Assembly: GCF_039793925.1 (NCBI RefSeq)
Contig: NZ_JBAMME010000003.1
Coordinates: 6,682-70,681, forward strand
Origin: Thermogutta sp039793925
Lineage (GTDB): Bacteria; Planctomycetota; Planctomycetia; Pirellulales; Thermoguttaceae
Direction: 5' to 3'
Length of the DNA stretch: 64,000 bases
Under the pieces are notes generated by a model that saw only the letters and a program-made list of their open reading frames with translations, did not search any database and was not told the origin of the DNA. Shown piece by piece: positions 36,814-46,600 of this stretch. The position numbers and the translations under genes were made by a program. Position 1 is the first letter of the stretch. Every line of letters begins with the position of its first letter.

Positions 36814-37353
36814 TCAGGAAGATTCGGATTGAGATGAGGATTCGGCGTCAGAGTCGGCGCGGATGGCCTCGGGAGAGAGCGGGACGCCAAGGATGACGCC
36901 TTCGCACACCAGGTTTTGCCGAACAAAGCACTGAAATTCACAGGTCATCATCGTGCTGCGGACTTTGAGAAGTCGGGCCACGATGACAAAGCGCTCCCCC
37001 GGCCGGACCACCCCCCGAAAGCGCACGTCCTGAAGTCCTCCAAATCCCACCATGGGAGACTTCATGAGCTTATATTTCATGGTGTAATAACTGGCGAGCT
37101 GGGCGGCTGCCTCGCACATGATGACGCCGGGCATAATCGGCATCCCGGGGAAGTGCCCACGGATCCAAAACTCGTCCGGACCGAGGTCTTTGTACCCCAC
37201 ACAGATCGCCCGTTCCGGGTCCTCGTAACAGATCGCCGTCAACTGTTCCATCTCATACCGCTGGGGATTGTATTTGCGGATTTCTTCGATGTCGGCGATG
37301 ACCCGACTGGTGTCGATCTCTGCAGGGTCAAGAATCAACGGTTTCTTGGGCAC
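36814..37353 (-). CDS. FabZ-like 3-hydroxyacyl-ACP dehydratase
   Basis: A 179-residue hot-dog-fold dehydratase. The catalytic His67 lies in GHFPGMPIMPGV and Glu81 in CEAAAQL; both are present, so the enzyme should dehydrate 3-hydroxyacyl-ACP in fatty-acid synthesis. An N-terminal stretch (residues 1-40) and a Ser/Asp-rich tail are longer than in typical FabZ; planctomycetes commonly carry such a FabZ variant. The start is GTG 37353, supported by AAGGAG 7 bases upstream. It is followed downstream by intergenic sequence. Confidence 0.85.
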   Translation of the reverse strand: MPKKPLILDPAEIDTSRVIADIEEIRKYNPQRYEMEQLTAICYEDPERAICVGYKDLGPDEFWIRGHFPGMPIMPGVIMCEAAAQLASYYTMKYKLMKSPMVGFGGLQDVRFRGVVRPGERFVIVARLLKVRSTMMTCEFQCFVRQNLVCEGVILGVPLSPEAIRADSDAESSSQSESS

Positions 37354-37527
37354 AGTCAGCTCCTTAACGCCTTGCGCACCGAAACTGTTCCGCCGAGCGT
37401 TCCTTCATCGCACCCCTATCGCTGGAAAATGTGAGCGGAGACCGATTGAGCCTCGCGGTCTGCCCGGCGTCCACAAGTGCCCGGACGTGATCTTATCGGA
37501 AATCACGGCCGGACACCGACCGAGCGA

Positions 37528-37626
37528 TCACGTTCGGACAACCCAGCGTTTTGCCCGACGCGCCTTCGAGTTGGCAGGCCGCCGACCGTGGTTCGCCTTC
37601 TTGATCTGACGATGCGGTTTTGCCAT
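37528..37626 (-). CDS. 32-aa basic protein
   Basis: A very short gene encoding a Lys/Arg-rich peptide with the core RQIKKANHGRRPANSKARRAK. ATG 37626 is preceded by GAGGATACTCCT, a usable ribosome site, and the sequence has the look of a nucleic-acid-binding or ribosome-associated peptide. It is similar in kind to the 29-aa peptide at 21229. I recall short basic planctomycete proteins of this sort, but cannot name one. Confidence 0.65.
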   Translation of the reverse strand: MAKPHRQIKKANHGRRPANSKARRAKRWVVRT

Positions 37627-37689
37627 AGGAGTATCCTCTTTATCAGTGAAAAATTGACAACCCCATCCGCCGATTCGAACTGGAAAATG

Positions 37690-37710
37690 AAAAACCCTCT
37701 GGTTTTTTAT
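37690..37710 (-). terminator. Possible terminator, leftward
   Basis: AAAAACC at 37690-37696 and GGTTTTT at 37701-37707 form an A/T-rich 7-bp stem with a CTCT loop, able to act on either strand. It lies about 140 bases after the stop of the leftward ligase-like gene. Confidence 0.4.
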
Positions 37711-37845
37711 CACAAATTACGGAAGTCACGGTAGAACACGGTAGAAACAGTCATCCAACGGGGTGGCTACCACCGGCCCGAAACTGGGCCCGGCAGGCAA
37801 TCGCGGAGCACCACCACCTGGAACCTTTAGTTTAGCCGACTCTCT

Positions 37846-39234
37846 CTATTCTGTGAAGGCAACAGGCGAGCGAAGCCGGGCATTCTGGGGAATGTCGGCA
37901 ACGTCGCGTGACGACTCGCGAACTGCCAGGCCAATCATCAGAAAGAGCACGGCGTTCACATCCAGAATGATGGAAACATCGTGGAAAAGCCCATTGACCA
38001 CGTAGGCGACAACGGCCACCAGTGCCAGGAAGCTCATCGGTCGAGCAGGATTTCCCCAGTGTCGCCGAAGCACTTCTGCTGACGCGGCGAGAAAACATCC
38101 AAACAACCCCAGGCCGATGAGACCCGTCTCCACCAGAAGGGACAGAAACACGTTGTGCTGAGTGTATGGCTTGGCCTGTCGCAAAGGCAGGGGGGCGGTG
38201 GGATCTTCCAGGTAGGCGAGTTTTGCCTGATCATACTGGGCCAGGCCGAATCCAAAAACGGGTCGGTCCTGAAACATCCGCCACGCTGCTGTAGCCAGCA
38301 GCGGCCGAAGCTGGACAGAACGGGCTGCTTCACCGGCCGAAAGATGGCGGTCGCGTTTCATCTCGCGAAAATAGACGCCCGCCACCAATCCCGCTCCCAT
38401 GAGCATGAGCAGAGCGGTCGTCACCCAAGCGGCACGGAAGCGTGAGGGCGTGATCCACGCACCAACCACCACCGCGCACCCTGCGGCAGAAAGCCACACA
38501 CTCCGCGTGAGGGTGCAGGCGACGCCCGCGGCGAACAATCCATGCCCCACAAGAAACATCGCCCGCCGGAGAGGCGGTGCCTGCACCGTGAAGACCGTCC
38601 AGGCCGTCCACCCGAGGAGGATGAGGAAGCCATTTGCCACTGGATTGAGCAGGGGGCCCCGGGCTCGCCCAAAAAACTCATCCGTGATCGATGTGTCCGC
38701 AATATACCGGGGAAACACCAGGGCATTCCAACCGAATACTTCCGCCAAACCGGTCAGCGAGAGATAAACACCGAGCACACTGAAGACAACAAGTGTCGCA
38801 CGTTCATTCCAGGGGGTGATTTCGCAGCGCCTTGCCGCCACGTACAAGGTCGCGGGAAAGGCATAGAAGAAAAGCCAGCGGGAAAGCCCACTCGTCCCCC
38901 CTGTTAGCAGCAATACACCCACGGCTGAGATGAGCAAATAAATCACCAGGAGCCCTGCGAAAAGATCAGCGCGAGTGAGACACGACAAATCGGTCCTTCG
39001 GCGGAGGAAATCCGCCCCCAGCGCCACAATGAGTATACCCCACAGAATGCGGTCCAGGCTGAGAGGGAACGGCTTCTCCACATGCCAGAAGAAATAACCC
39101 AGGCAGATGGAAGTGAGGACCGTGAGGAGAGTCAGTCCATAAAGACCTGTTTTTCGCCACAACACGGCCAACCAGGAGCCGGCGGCGAGCGCGCCCAGTC
39201 CGATCAGCGTCACTGTGCCCAGTTCAGCGGTCAC
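37846..39234 (-). CDS. O-antigen ligase-like membrane protein
   Basis: A 462-residue polytopic protein of the Wzy/WaaL (O-antigen polymerase/ligase) type. It shows about 10-12 hydrophobic helices, an extracytoplasmic loop (~295-350), and the motif YTQHNVFLSLLVETGLIGLGLF, in which His is typical of the ligase family. It probably polymerises or ligates the locus's polysaccharide at the outer face. GTG 39234 starts it; the upstream gene's stop at 39224-39226 is overlapped by 11 bases, so the two are coupled. Confidence 0.83.
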   Translation of the reverse strand: MTAELGTVTLIGLGALAAGSWLAVLWRKTGLYGLTLLTVLTSICLGYFFWHVEKPFPLSLDRILWGILIVALGADFLRRRTDLSCLTRADLFAGLLVIYLLISAVGVLLLTGGTSGLSRWLFFYAFPATLYVAARRCEITPWNERATLVVFSVLGVYLSLTGLAEVFGWNALVFPRYIADTSITDEFFGRARGPLLNPVANGFLILLGWTAWTVFTVQAPPLRRAMFLVGHGLFAAGVACTLTRSVWLSAAGCAVVVGAWITPSRFRAAWVTTALLMLMGAGLVAGVYFREMKRDRHLSAGEAARSVQLRPLLATAAWRMFQDRPVFGFGLAQYDQAKLAYLEDPTAPLPLRQAKPYTQHNVFLSLLVETGLIGLGLFGCFLAASAEVLRRHWGNPARPMSFLALVAVVAYVVNGLFHDVSIILDVNAVLFLMIGLAVRESSRDVADIPQNARLRSPVAFTE

Positions 39235-40894
39235 GGATAGCCTCTTCTGTCACGGATAATTGGGCCGTCCCGATCAACGCCCGGTGCAGGAGTGACGGTT
39301 CGTCGCAAATCGTCAGGGGTAGGTCCGGGAAAACTGGCAGCATGTCGATCTGCTGCTTCCCTTCCCTCGGACTGTGTTGGCGGGGGGCCTTCCTCGCTCC
39401 CTGTTCTTGTGGAACCGGAGTAGGCCCAGGAGCCGGGGCCTCCACGCGCTTTTTCTGGGAAGTGCTCTGAGCTGTCGGAACGAGCCACAAAAAGACGGCC
39501 AACCCAACCATCAGTCCACAAGCCAGGCCTCCGGCGATGATGGTCGTGCGACCTGGTCCCGCAGGGTGTGCCCCCGTCTGCACGGGTTCCACCGGCACCA
39601 CGAATCGCGAACTTGCCACAGCAGCTTGGGTGGCTCGGGCTTGATTGAGCTGCTGGCGGATGGTCTCTAAAGCCTGACTTTCAGATCGAACGCGTGCGGC
39701 AATCGTCCGGTACTCCGGCAATAGGGCTATGAGCTTCTCAACCCGGGCCGATTCCTCCCGCCGCTGATTGCGCAGGTACTCCAACTGGGAACTGATCAAT
39801 GCCCGCTCGTGCTGGATGGCTTCGATGGCGGCAGGCGTTTCGTCGGCAATTCGCCGGCGTAATTGGTTCAGGGATAGTTTCGCTGCAATGACCGCCGGAT
39901 GTTCCTCGGCGTACTGTCCTTCCAGAGTAATGAGATGCACCTCAGCTTCGGTGAGGGCTTCCTGGAGTCGCCGGAGAGTGGGATGGGCATCCAAAAGGGC
40001 GGCTGGAACCGCCCCAAGTTGCGAGGGGGTCTCCCGGACCTGCACCAACACTTCCAGCATCTTTTCATAGGTGAGCTGACGGCTCTCCAGCTCCTCGATT
40101 TGCCTGTCGAATGCTTCGAGCGCCGATCGCAGTCCGCTGGTATCCGGTTTCTCTTCCAACAGCCGCAAGGTGATCCCGTCCGCGCCCAGATCGGCTTCCA
40201 TCTTTTCGAGTCGCTCTCGATCAGCCTCCAGAGCAGTTTCCGTCGCGCGTTGGGCCCGGGCGAGTTCCTCCGTCGTCTCTGCCGTTCTTTGCGCCTGCAA
40301 CCTTTGGAGGGCTTGGTCGGCGTGGCGGACCAGGGCCTCCGTCAGTCGGATCGCGCGAGCTCGATTCTTATCGCGAACCCGGACTGACACGACGTCACTG
40401 GTTCCAAATTCATCTCCCGCCACGGGGACGATTTTCACAGCTTCTCGCAGAGCATCAATATCCTTCAGCGTCGGGAAAGAAGAATGCTTGTTCCGATCGG
40501 AGGGCCCCACTTCTTTCAAGGCCCCTTCCAGGACAGCCCGGCTTTGAAGAACGGTCACAAAAGTATTCTGGAGGTCCCTTCGCTTTTGATCTGCAGGAGC
40601 ATCCTGCAGACCACCGACGAAGACTTCCGCCCGAATGACGACGGATTGACGGCCTTCCCAAACGGTGGGCTTCAACACCGCAACGAGAACCGCCAATACC
40701 GCCACACAAAATGCACATCCCATGGAGACGTACAGGGGGTATTTCCACCAAGCGGGCGAGGTTGTGCACTCTGTGGGCAAGACCCCGGGCTGGGATTCCG
40801 AAGGAGGAAGTTTGTCCCCTCGTGAATATGGGGGATCGTTCTCAGAGGTTGGATTCGGCGTGTCCTTCTCAACTTTCGGCAAGCGATCAGTCAT
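39224..40894 (-). CDS. Wzz-like chain-length/co-polymerase protein
   Basis: A 556-residue polysaccharide co-polymerase. Membrane helix 1 is at ~45-72 (WWKYPLYVSMGCAFCVAVLAVL); a long periplasmic coiled-coil domain (~180-450) includes EALVRHADQALQRLQAQR and ALEADRERLEKMEADLG. The second helix is near residue 460-485 (TTIIAGGLACGLMVGLAVFLWL), preceded by a Pro-containing linker as in Wzz proteins. The C-terminal tail (Pro/Lys-rich) carries no recognisable tyrosine kinase domain. ATG 40894 is chosen with a GGAGA stretch upstream; the same frame is open further up without such a signal. Confidence 0.8.
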   Translation of the reverse strand: MTDRLPKVEKDTPNPTSENDPPYSRGDKLPPSESQPGVLPTECTTSPAWWKYPLYVSMGCAFCVAVLAVLVAVLKPTVWEGRQSVVIRAEVFVGGLQDAPADQKRRDLQNTFVTVLQSRAVLEGALKEVGPSDRNKHSSFPTLKDIDALREAVKIVPVAGDEFGTSDVVSVRVRDKNRARAIRLTEALVRHADQALQRLQAQRTAETTEELARAQRATETALEADRERLEKMEADLGADGITLRLLEEKPDTSGLRSALEAFDRQIEELESRQLTYEKMLEVLVQVRETPSQLGAVPAALLDAHPTLRRLQEALTEAEVHLITLEGQYAEEHPAVIAAKLSLNQLRRRIADETPAAIEAIQHERALISSQLEYLRNQRREESARVEKLIALLPEYRTIAARVRSESQALETIRQQLNQARATQAAVASSRFVVPVEPVQTGAHPAGPGRTTIIAGGLACGLMVGLAVFLWLVPTAQSTSQKKRVEAPAPGPTPVPQEQGARKAPRQHSPREGKQQIDMLPVFPDLPLTICDEPSLLHRALIGTAQLSVTEEAIRDR

Positions 40895-41244
40895 TGGGAC
40901 GGTTCTCCGAAACTTATCACGAACCACCACGCTTCGCTCTTTCCCAAAATATGACAGAAACGACGACCATCTGGTGAAAACGCTTCTCAAACGAATGAGC
41001 CGATTCTCATCCAAGAATGCTCCCAGAGGAGTATAGGTCGTGCTGTGGGATTCGTACTCCGAGTATCCGAAAGCAACTTCTGTAACGGTTCTGACAAAAG
41101 GATAAAGGATGCCGAAGACCGCTTTTTTGCCAGTCGGCGTTGACTGTTCCCGGGCCATATTCCACATTTTTTCAGCGGCCATCCTGCGCACTGCTGCTCC
41201 CGGTGGTTGCGTCCACCTTTGGAAAAGATCATTGGTTCATAAAC
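40895..41244. other. Divergent intergenic region of polysaccharide locus
   Basis: About 350 bases between the co-polymerase gene (leftward) and the CelD-like gene (rightward). The promoters of both arms should be here, but I find no convincing box pair. No gene is supported. Confidence 0.4.
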
Positions 41245-42507
41245 ATGTTCGACCAGCACGAGTGGTCCGTCCGCATTCACGAAGACTTCCGTGAGCTGGA
41301 ACAGCTCGAAGGCCAGTGGAATCACTGGGCCGAAGGTCAACCATTCCGTCGGTACGACTGGCAGCGGACATGGTGGGAGGTTTACGGCTCCGCTTCGCGA
41401 TCCCAAAAGCGCTCCCGGCTCTGCGTTCTGGAAGTCAGACATGGCGAGGAGCTCGTTGGGTTTGTCCCCCTTTATTGCCAGTGGCACCCCCTGTGGGGCT
41501 GGGTTCTCCGCTGGCTGGGATCTGGGGAAGTGTGCAGTGACTACTTGGGGCCGATCGCTCCTGCTGGTTATCAGGAGCATGTCGGTCGAGTGGCGCTCAT
41601 TGCCCTCCACGCGATGGCGACAGGAAAGAATCGCTTTCAGGATGTGTCGGTTGAGCGGTTCAGCGCTCGTTGGCTGACTTTCCATCGCATTGACTGGGAT
41701 GGAATGAAAGCCGACGACCCAGTCCTCAGGGGTGTGCAAACTCAGGCCGAAGCGCTGAAATGGGCCCTCGACCTCCGTCCTACAGAGAGTGCCTGGCAAA
41801 TCGCGCTTCCCCGCACCTGGGAAGAGTATCTCGACAGCCTGCAGCCCCGCTCGGTACGGCGGCGCTATCGCAAGCTGTCACGTGTATATCTCGACAATCC
41901 TGACCTTGCTCTCCATGTAGTGGGTAAACAGGAGGTGATTGGAACCCCATGTGACGAGACCTGGCGATCTGCGTGGAATATTTTGGTGCAACTCCATCAG
42001 GCGCGCAGAAAGCAACTGGGTGATAAAGGCTGCTTCGCGTCGACACAATTTGAGACTTTCCACAGGCGCATTCTCGCAGGGTATTTGCCGGCCGGACGGG
42101 CCGCTTTGGTCTGGTTGCAATGGCAGGGCCAGCCCATCGCGGCGGAATATCTTTTTATATCGGGCAGAACACTGATGGCGTACCAATCCGGGATCAACCC
42201 CGATTTTCTCACCCTCTCGCCAGGTCACCTCATGAGTCTTTCTCTGATTCGCAAGGCAATTCACTGGGGATTTGAGATATTTGACCTGCTTCGAGGGGAT
42301 GAGCCGTACAAACGCAAATTCGGCGCCAGACCGACTCCCCTCGTTCGCATTCGGGCAGCACCACCCCGGGCCGATGCTCGCTGGCGATTTACTCTGTGGA
42401 ACTGGGGACGTCGCTCCCGGGAATTCCTGCGAGGCATGAAAGCGGGGCGTACCGATTCCGCAGGCGCTGCATTGCTGGAGGGCCTATCTGCCGCCGTGGA
42501 AAGTTGA
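41245..42507 (+). CDS. CelD/BcsL-like acyltransferase (GNAT fold)
   Basis: A 420-residue soluble protein of the CelD-type GNAT acyltransferases found in polysaccharide loci. It has a CelD-like first half (EDFRELEQLEGQWNHWAEGQP, VGFVPLYCQWHPLW) and a second GNAT half with RSVRRRYRKLSRVY and, near the C-terminus, IFDLLRGDEPYKRKFGA. It likely transfers an acyl group to the sugar chain or a lipid. ATG 41245 is chosen because it begins the conserved N-terminus; the ribosome site is weak. Its stop overlaps the next ATG by one base (TGATG). Confidence 0.75.
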   Translation: MFDQHEWSVRIHEDFRELEQLEGQWNHWAEGQPFRRYDWQRTWWEVYGSASRSQKRSRLCVLEVRHGEELVGFVPLYCQWHPLWGWVLRWLGSGEVCSDYLGPIAPAGYQEHVGRVALIALHAMATGKNRFQDVSVERFSARWLTFHRIDWDGMKADDPVLRGVQTQAEALKWALDLRPTESAWQIALPRTWEEYLDSLQPRSVRRRYRKLSRVYLDNPDLALHVVGKQEVIGTPCDETWRSAWNILVQLHQARRKQLGDKGCFASTQFETFHRRILAGYLPAGRAALVWLQWQGQPIAAEYLFISGRTLMAYQSGINPDFLTLSPGHLMSLSLIRKAIHWGFEIFDLLRGDEPYKRKFGARPTPLVRIRAAPPRADARWRFTLWNWGRRSREFLRGMKAGRTDSAGAALLEGLSAAVES

Positions 42508-43604
42508 TGATCGACTTTCTCAAGACGAGTGGGAGAGAGTACATGCCCCGATCAGGTGAGCGCGGCAGACTTATGAGTGCCTTAAAACAGGGACTGTTGC
42601 CGGTGTACTATTTTTCGACGCTGCCACTCCGCAAACGGTTGCGCCGGCGCCTGGCGGAAAGGGGGCGAGTTCCTATTTCCGTTCTGATGTACCACCATGT
42701 CACTCGGGACTGCCCCGCCTCCTGGTGTACGTCTCTTGCCGCGTTTCGTCGCCATATCGGGTGGCTGCAGCAACATTGCACCATTCTTTCACTGGCCCAG
42801 GTTCAAGAAAATCTTCTGTACGGAAAATGGACCAGCCGTCCGGCAGCCGCCATCACGTTCGACGATGGTTACGCCGACAATCTTCGCGCCCTCGCGGACC
42901 TCCTGGAAGCGGGAATGCCCTGCACATATTTTGTGACTGTCGAAAACATCCGGACGGGGACGCCATTTGAGCACGATCTTGCCCATGGCTATCGCTTTCG
43001 GCCGAACACACCTGCAGAGATCAGAGCACTCGCCGAAGCAGGCGTGGAAATCGGCTCACACGGGTGGAAGCATGTGGACTTTCACCGGCTCGCGCCGTCT
43101 GAACTCTATCGTCAAATGGAATTGAGCAAGAAATGGCTAGAAGATTTGACCGGGCAACCGGTCAGGGCGGTCTCTGTACCGTTCGGTCGTCGGGAACACA
43201 TGGCTCCTTGGGTGATTTGCGCCGCCCGCCGGGCCGGTTACCAACTCGTCTGCTCGGCATACGGAGGGTACAATCTTCCTTTCCGTCAAAGATTTCATAT
43301 CCTCCGATTTGCCGGCGATGACTGCCTGTGGCGACTCCGTAATCGGGTGACAATTGATCCCCGGTTATTGCGCCGAACGCTCGCTGAATACATCCCCATT
43401 GATGCAAAATGGGATCTCAAGACAGGTAGCCAATCTTATCCCCGAGAGTTAACCCAGGGATACGAAAAATCGTTTTCGCCACGTACTTTGCCGATCGTCG
43501 CGCCCTGTGAAAATTGCCAGATTTCCTCCTGCTGGCTTGACATGGATGACGCAGCACCAACCTCACTTGTTCCGATTGAAAGAAGCTCGGGAAGCCACGT
43601 ATGA
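42507..43604 (+). CDS. Polysaccharide deacetylase
   Basis: A 365-residue NodB-type deacetylase. The motifs are AAITFDDGYADN (motif 1, Asp-Asp) and GVEIGSHGWKH (motif 2, His pair), with SVPFGRR near motif 3. It should remove N-acetyl groups from the locus's amino-sugar polymer. ATG 42507 is coupled to the preceding stop (TGATG); ATG 42543 is an alternative with GGGAGAGAG before it, and 42573 also possible. The 3' end overlaps the flippase start by 4 bases. Confidence 0.88.
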   Translation: MIDFLKTSGREYMPRSGERGRLMSALKQGLLPVYYFSTLPLRKRLRRRLAERGRVPISVLMYHHVTRDCPASWCTSLAAFRRHIGWLQQHCTILSLAQVQENLLYGKWTSRPAAAITFDDGYADNLRALADLLEAGMPCTYFVTVENIRTGTPFEHDLAHGYRFRPNTPAEIRALAEAGVEIGSHGWKHVDFHRLAPSELYRQMELSKKWLEDLTGQPVRAVSVPFGRREHMAPWVICAARRAGYQLVCSAYGGYNLPFRQRFHILRFAGDDCLWRLRNRVTIDPRLLRRTLAEYIPIDAKWDLKTGSQSYPRELTQGYEKSFSPRTLPIVAPCENCQISSCWLDMDDAAPTSLVPIERSSGSHV

Positions 43605-46600
43605 CGATTAACAACGTGTGTCCCTTTCAATTTGAAGCCACCTGTTACTCGGACGACCAATCTGTCGTATCAACGTCGGTCTCTCTTAGAGCGTCGATGT
43701 CTTCGCTCATGACGGGCATGGCCCTTTTACTAGCCGCTTCTGTGCTGCAGCGACTGGTAGGCTTTGTTCGCGCCACACTCTTCTGTCGCTGGCTGGACGC
43801 CTCCCAATTGGGCCTGTGGGATATGGCGTTCGGATTCCTCATGACAGCCACTCCTCTTGTCATCCTTGCCTTGCCGGGCTGTCTGGGACGATATGTGGAG
43901 TATTACAGGCAACGCGGGATGCTCCGCCTGTTTTTAAAAAGGACAGCGATTGTCAGCGGGTTCCTCGCGATCTCCGGGGCAGCAGCTGTAACGGTAGGGG
44001 CTGGGCCTCTTGCTGAGCTCGTCTTCGGCAACGCATCCTACCGCCCTCTTGTTTACTATCTCGCTTTTGCTCTGGTGGCTGTGGCTGCCTTTAACTACCT
44101 CTACGAACTGGCTATGGCGCTCCGGCTCAACCGCTGGATCAGTCTTATTCAGCTTCTTAACAGCATTCTCTTTGCCGGGCTGGGCCTGGGACTGCTTGTC
44201 CTGTGGCGCAATGATGCTCAAACCGTCATCATCGCCTACGGGCTGGCTTGTGCTATCACCGCGAGCATCGCTTTCTTTGGCCTGAAACCCTGGCGACTTG
44301 CGGCAAATGAGGAATACCCCCTATCCATCGGGGAATCGTTTTGGCCCAAGATTCTCCAATACTCTCTTTGGGTATGGGCGGCAGGCGCCATCAGCAATCT
44401 GTTTGCTGTCGTGGATCGTTACATGGTCCTTCACTGGCTACCGCCAACCCACGGCGACCCCCTTGCCCTCTTGGGTGATTACCACGCCTCCCGCCTGGTG
44501 CCAATGTTGTTCGTCTCTCTCGCAGGACTTTTGGCAGCGATGAGCACACCTCATCTCAGCCATCTGTGGGAAACCGGCCAATCGGGCCACGCCGCCAAGC
44601 AACTCAATTTACTGACCAAGCTGCTTTCGCTCGGCCTCCTCGTGGGGTCCTCAGCCGTCTTATTGGCCGGACCTCTTCTGTTCAATACGCTCCTCGCCGG
44701 AAAATATCCCGCGGGCCTTGATATCCTCCCCGTGACTCTGGCGTATTGCTCGTGTTTTTCGCTCTTTCTTCTTCTCCAGAATTACGTCCTCTGCTGTGAG
44801 AAAGCCTATTTCGCTGGACTGGCACTCGCCTGCGGACTGCTTGTAAATATTGGCCTTAACCTCGCCTGGTTGCCTGTGTGGGGACTCACCGGAGCCGTCT
44901 GCGCCACACTGGCAGCCAATGGAGTGGCCCTGCTTGTGCTCCTTGTGATTAATCACCGATTGGGCCAGCCGATTGACGTGGGGCTGGTCCTGGCCCTAAT
45001 CGCCCCCCTGGGTATTGCCCTTGGAACCGACTGCACCTTGGCTATCACCGCTGCTGCGCTCTTCTTTTCGCGCCGCACCGTTCTATTCATCAACGCTGAG
45101 GAAAAACGAGAACTTGGCGCCCTCGTTCGACAATTACTGTCACGAAAAGGACACCCGGGCGACTTAGCATCGTCACCAACGTCCTTCTCTTCAATCACAT
45201 CCTCGGCCACTCCTCAGTTGACGACTCCATGCAAGCTCGATCCCTCCCTCAAAAGTTCGCTCATAACCGCCGAGAATGTGCCCGTGCTCCCTCGAGAACT
45301 CCCGGCCAAAGAATCGGACCAAGTTCTTCCTCCCGGGCGGGCATGCTTCAACCCGTTCTTTCGTCTCCGCGAGCATCCTCCCTTGGGCCATCGGGGCCCT
45401 CTGCGCGTGATGTTCGTCATTACCTGCATGCCGGTGGGTGGCGCTGAAAGGCTGCTCGTGGACCTCGTCCGCCGCTTGGACCGGAGACTGTTCGCCCCGG
45501 AGTTATGCTGCCTCAAATATCTGGGCCCTTTGGGAGAAGTCCTCGCTCAAGAAATTCCCGCTTTCACCGGACTTCTCAAGCACAAATACGATTTCCGGGT
45601 CCTGCCGCGGTTGTACCGACTGCTCCGCGACCGGCGCGTTGATGCGGTTGTTACTGTGGGAACCGGGGGAGACAAGATGTTCTGGGGACGACTGGCCGCT
45701 TACCTGGCCGGTGTCCCCGTCATCGCATCGGCTCTGCATTCCACAGGTCTGCCGGACCGGGTGGAATTACTGAATCGGTTGCTCACGCCGCTGACAGACG
45801 CCTTCATTGCCGTCTCGCCGCCGCATGCCCAGTACATCATCAAGCACGAAGGATGCCCGGCAAATCGCACGTGGATCGTCCCAAACGGCATCGACACCGA
45901 TCGGTTCTCTCCTCGGCCGGCGGACCCTCGCCTTCGGGCCGCCCTCGGAGTGCAGCCGCAGCACCGCGTTGTGGCCGTGGTGGCAGCGTTGCGGCCGGAA
46001 AAAAATCACGAACTTCTCCTCCAAGCCGCCCCGATCATCCTGGCTGAATTGCCCCAAACCCGGTTTCTTATCGTCGGAGATGGTCCAAGACGTGAAGAAC
46101 TGCAGCAGCTCGCCCGACGCTCCGGCGTGGACCAGGCCGTGATCTTCACGGGCAATCGAAACGACGTTCCCGATGTTCTGGCGTGCGCGGACGTGGCCGT
46201 CCTCTGCTCCCATATGGAAGCCAATCCGCTTGCCGTGCTGGAAGCCCTCGCGTGCGAAAAGCCCGTCGTTGCTACGGCAGTGGGCTCCGTACCGTTGCAC
46301 GTTCTGGAGGGTGAAACGGGATTCCTTGTTCCCCCTGGAGATGCCCAGGCACTGGCCGCAAAATGCCTTATCCTTCTGCGTGATCCCGATCTGGCACGCA
46401 GGATGGGCCGCGCCGGCCGCCGACACGTCTTAAAGTACGGAGCACTGGAAAGAACGGTGGCCGGATACCAGCGGTTAATCGCAACAATTTACGCCAGAAA
46501 ATGTGGAGGCCTTTCCTCCGAGGCTCATCATTCTTCGCCAACATCGCCGTCCGCGTATCCTTCACCAATTCCCTGCCTTTCAGTTGGGGATGCAATTTCG

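Noticed and set aside
40987..41799. 270-residue open frame on the minus strand overlapping the CelD-like gene
   Set aside because: It is antisense to a clearly coding GNAT domain and has no family resemblance.
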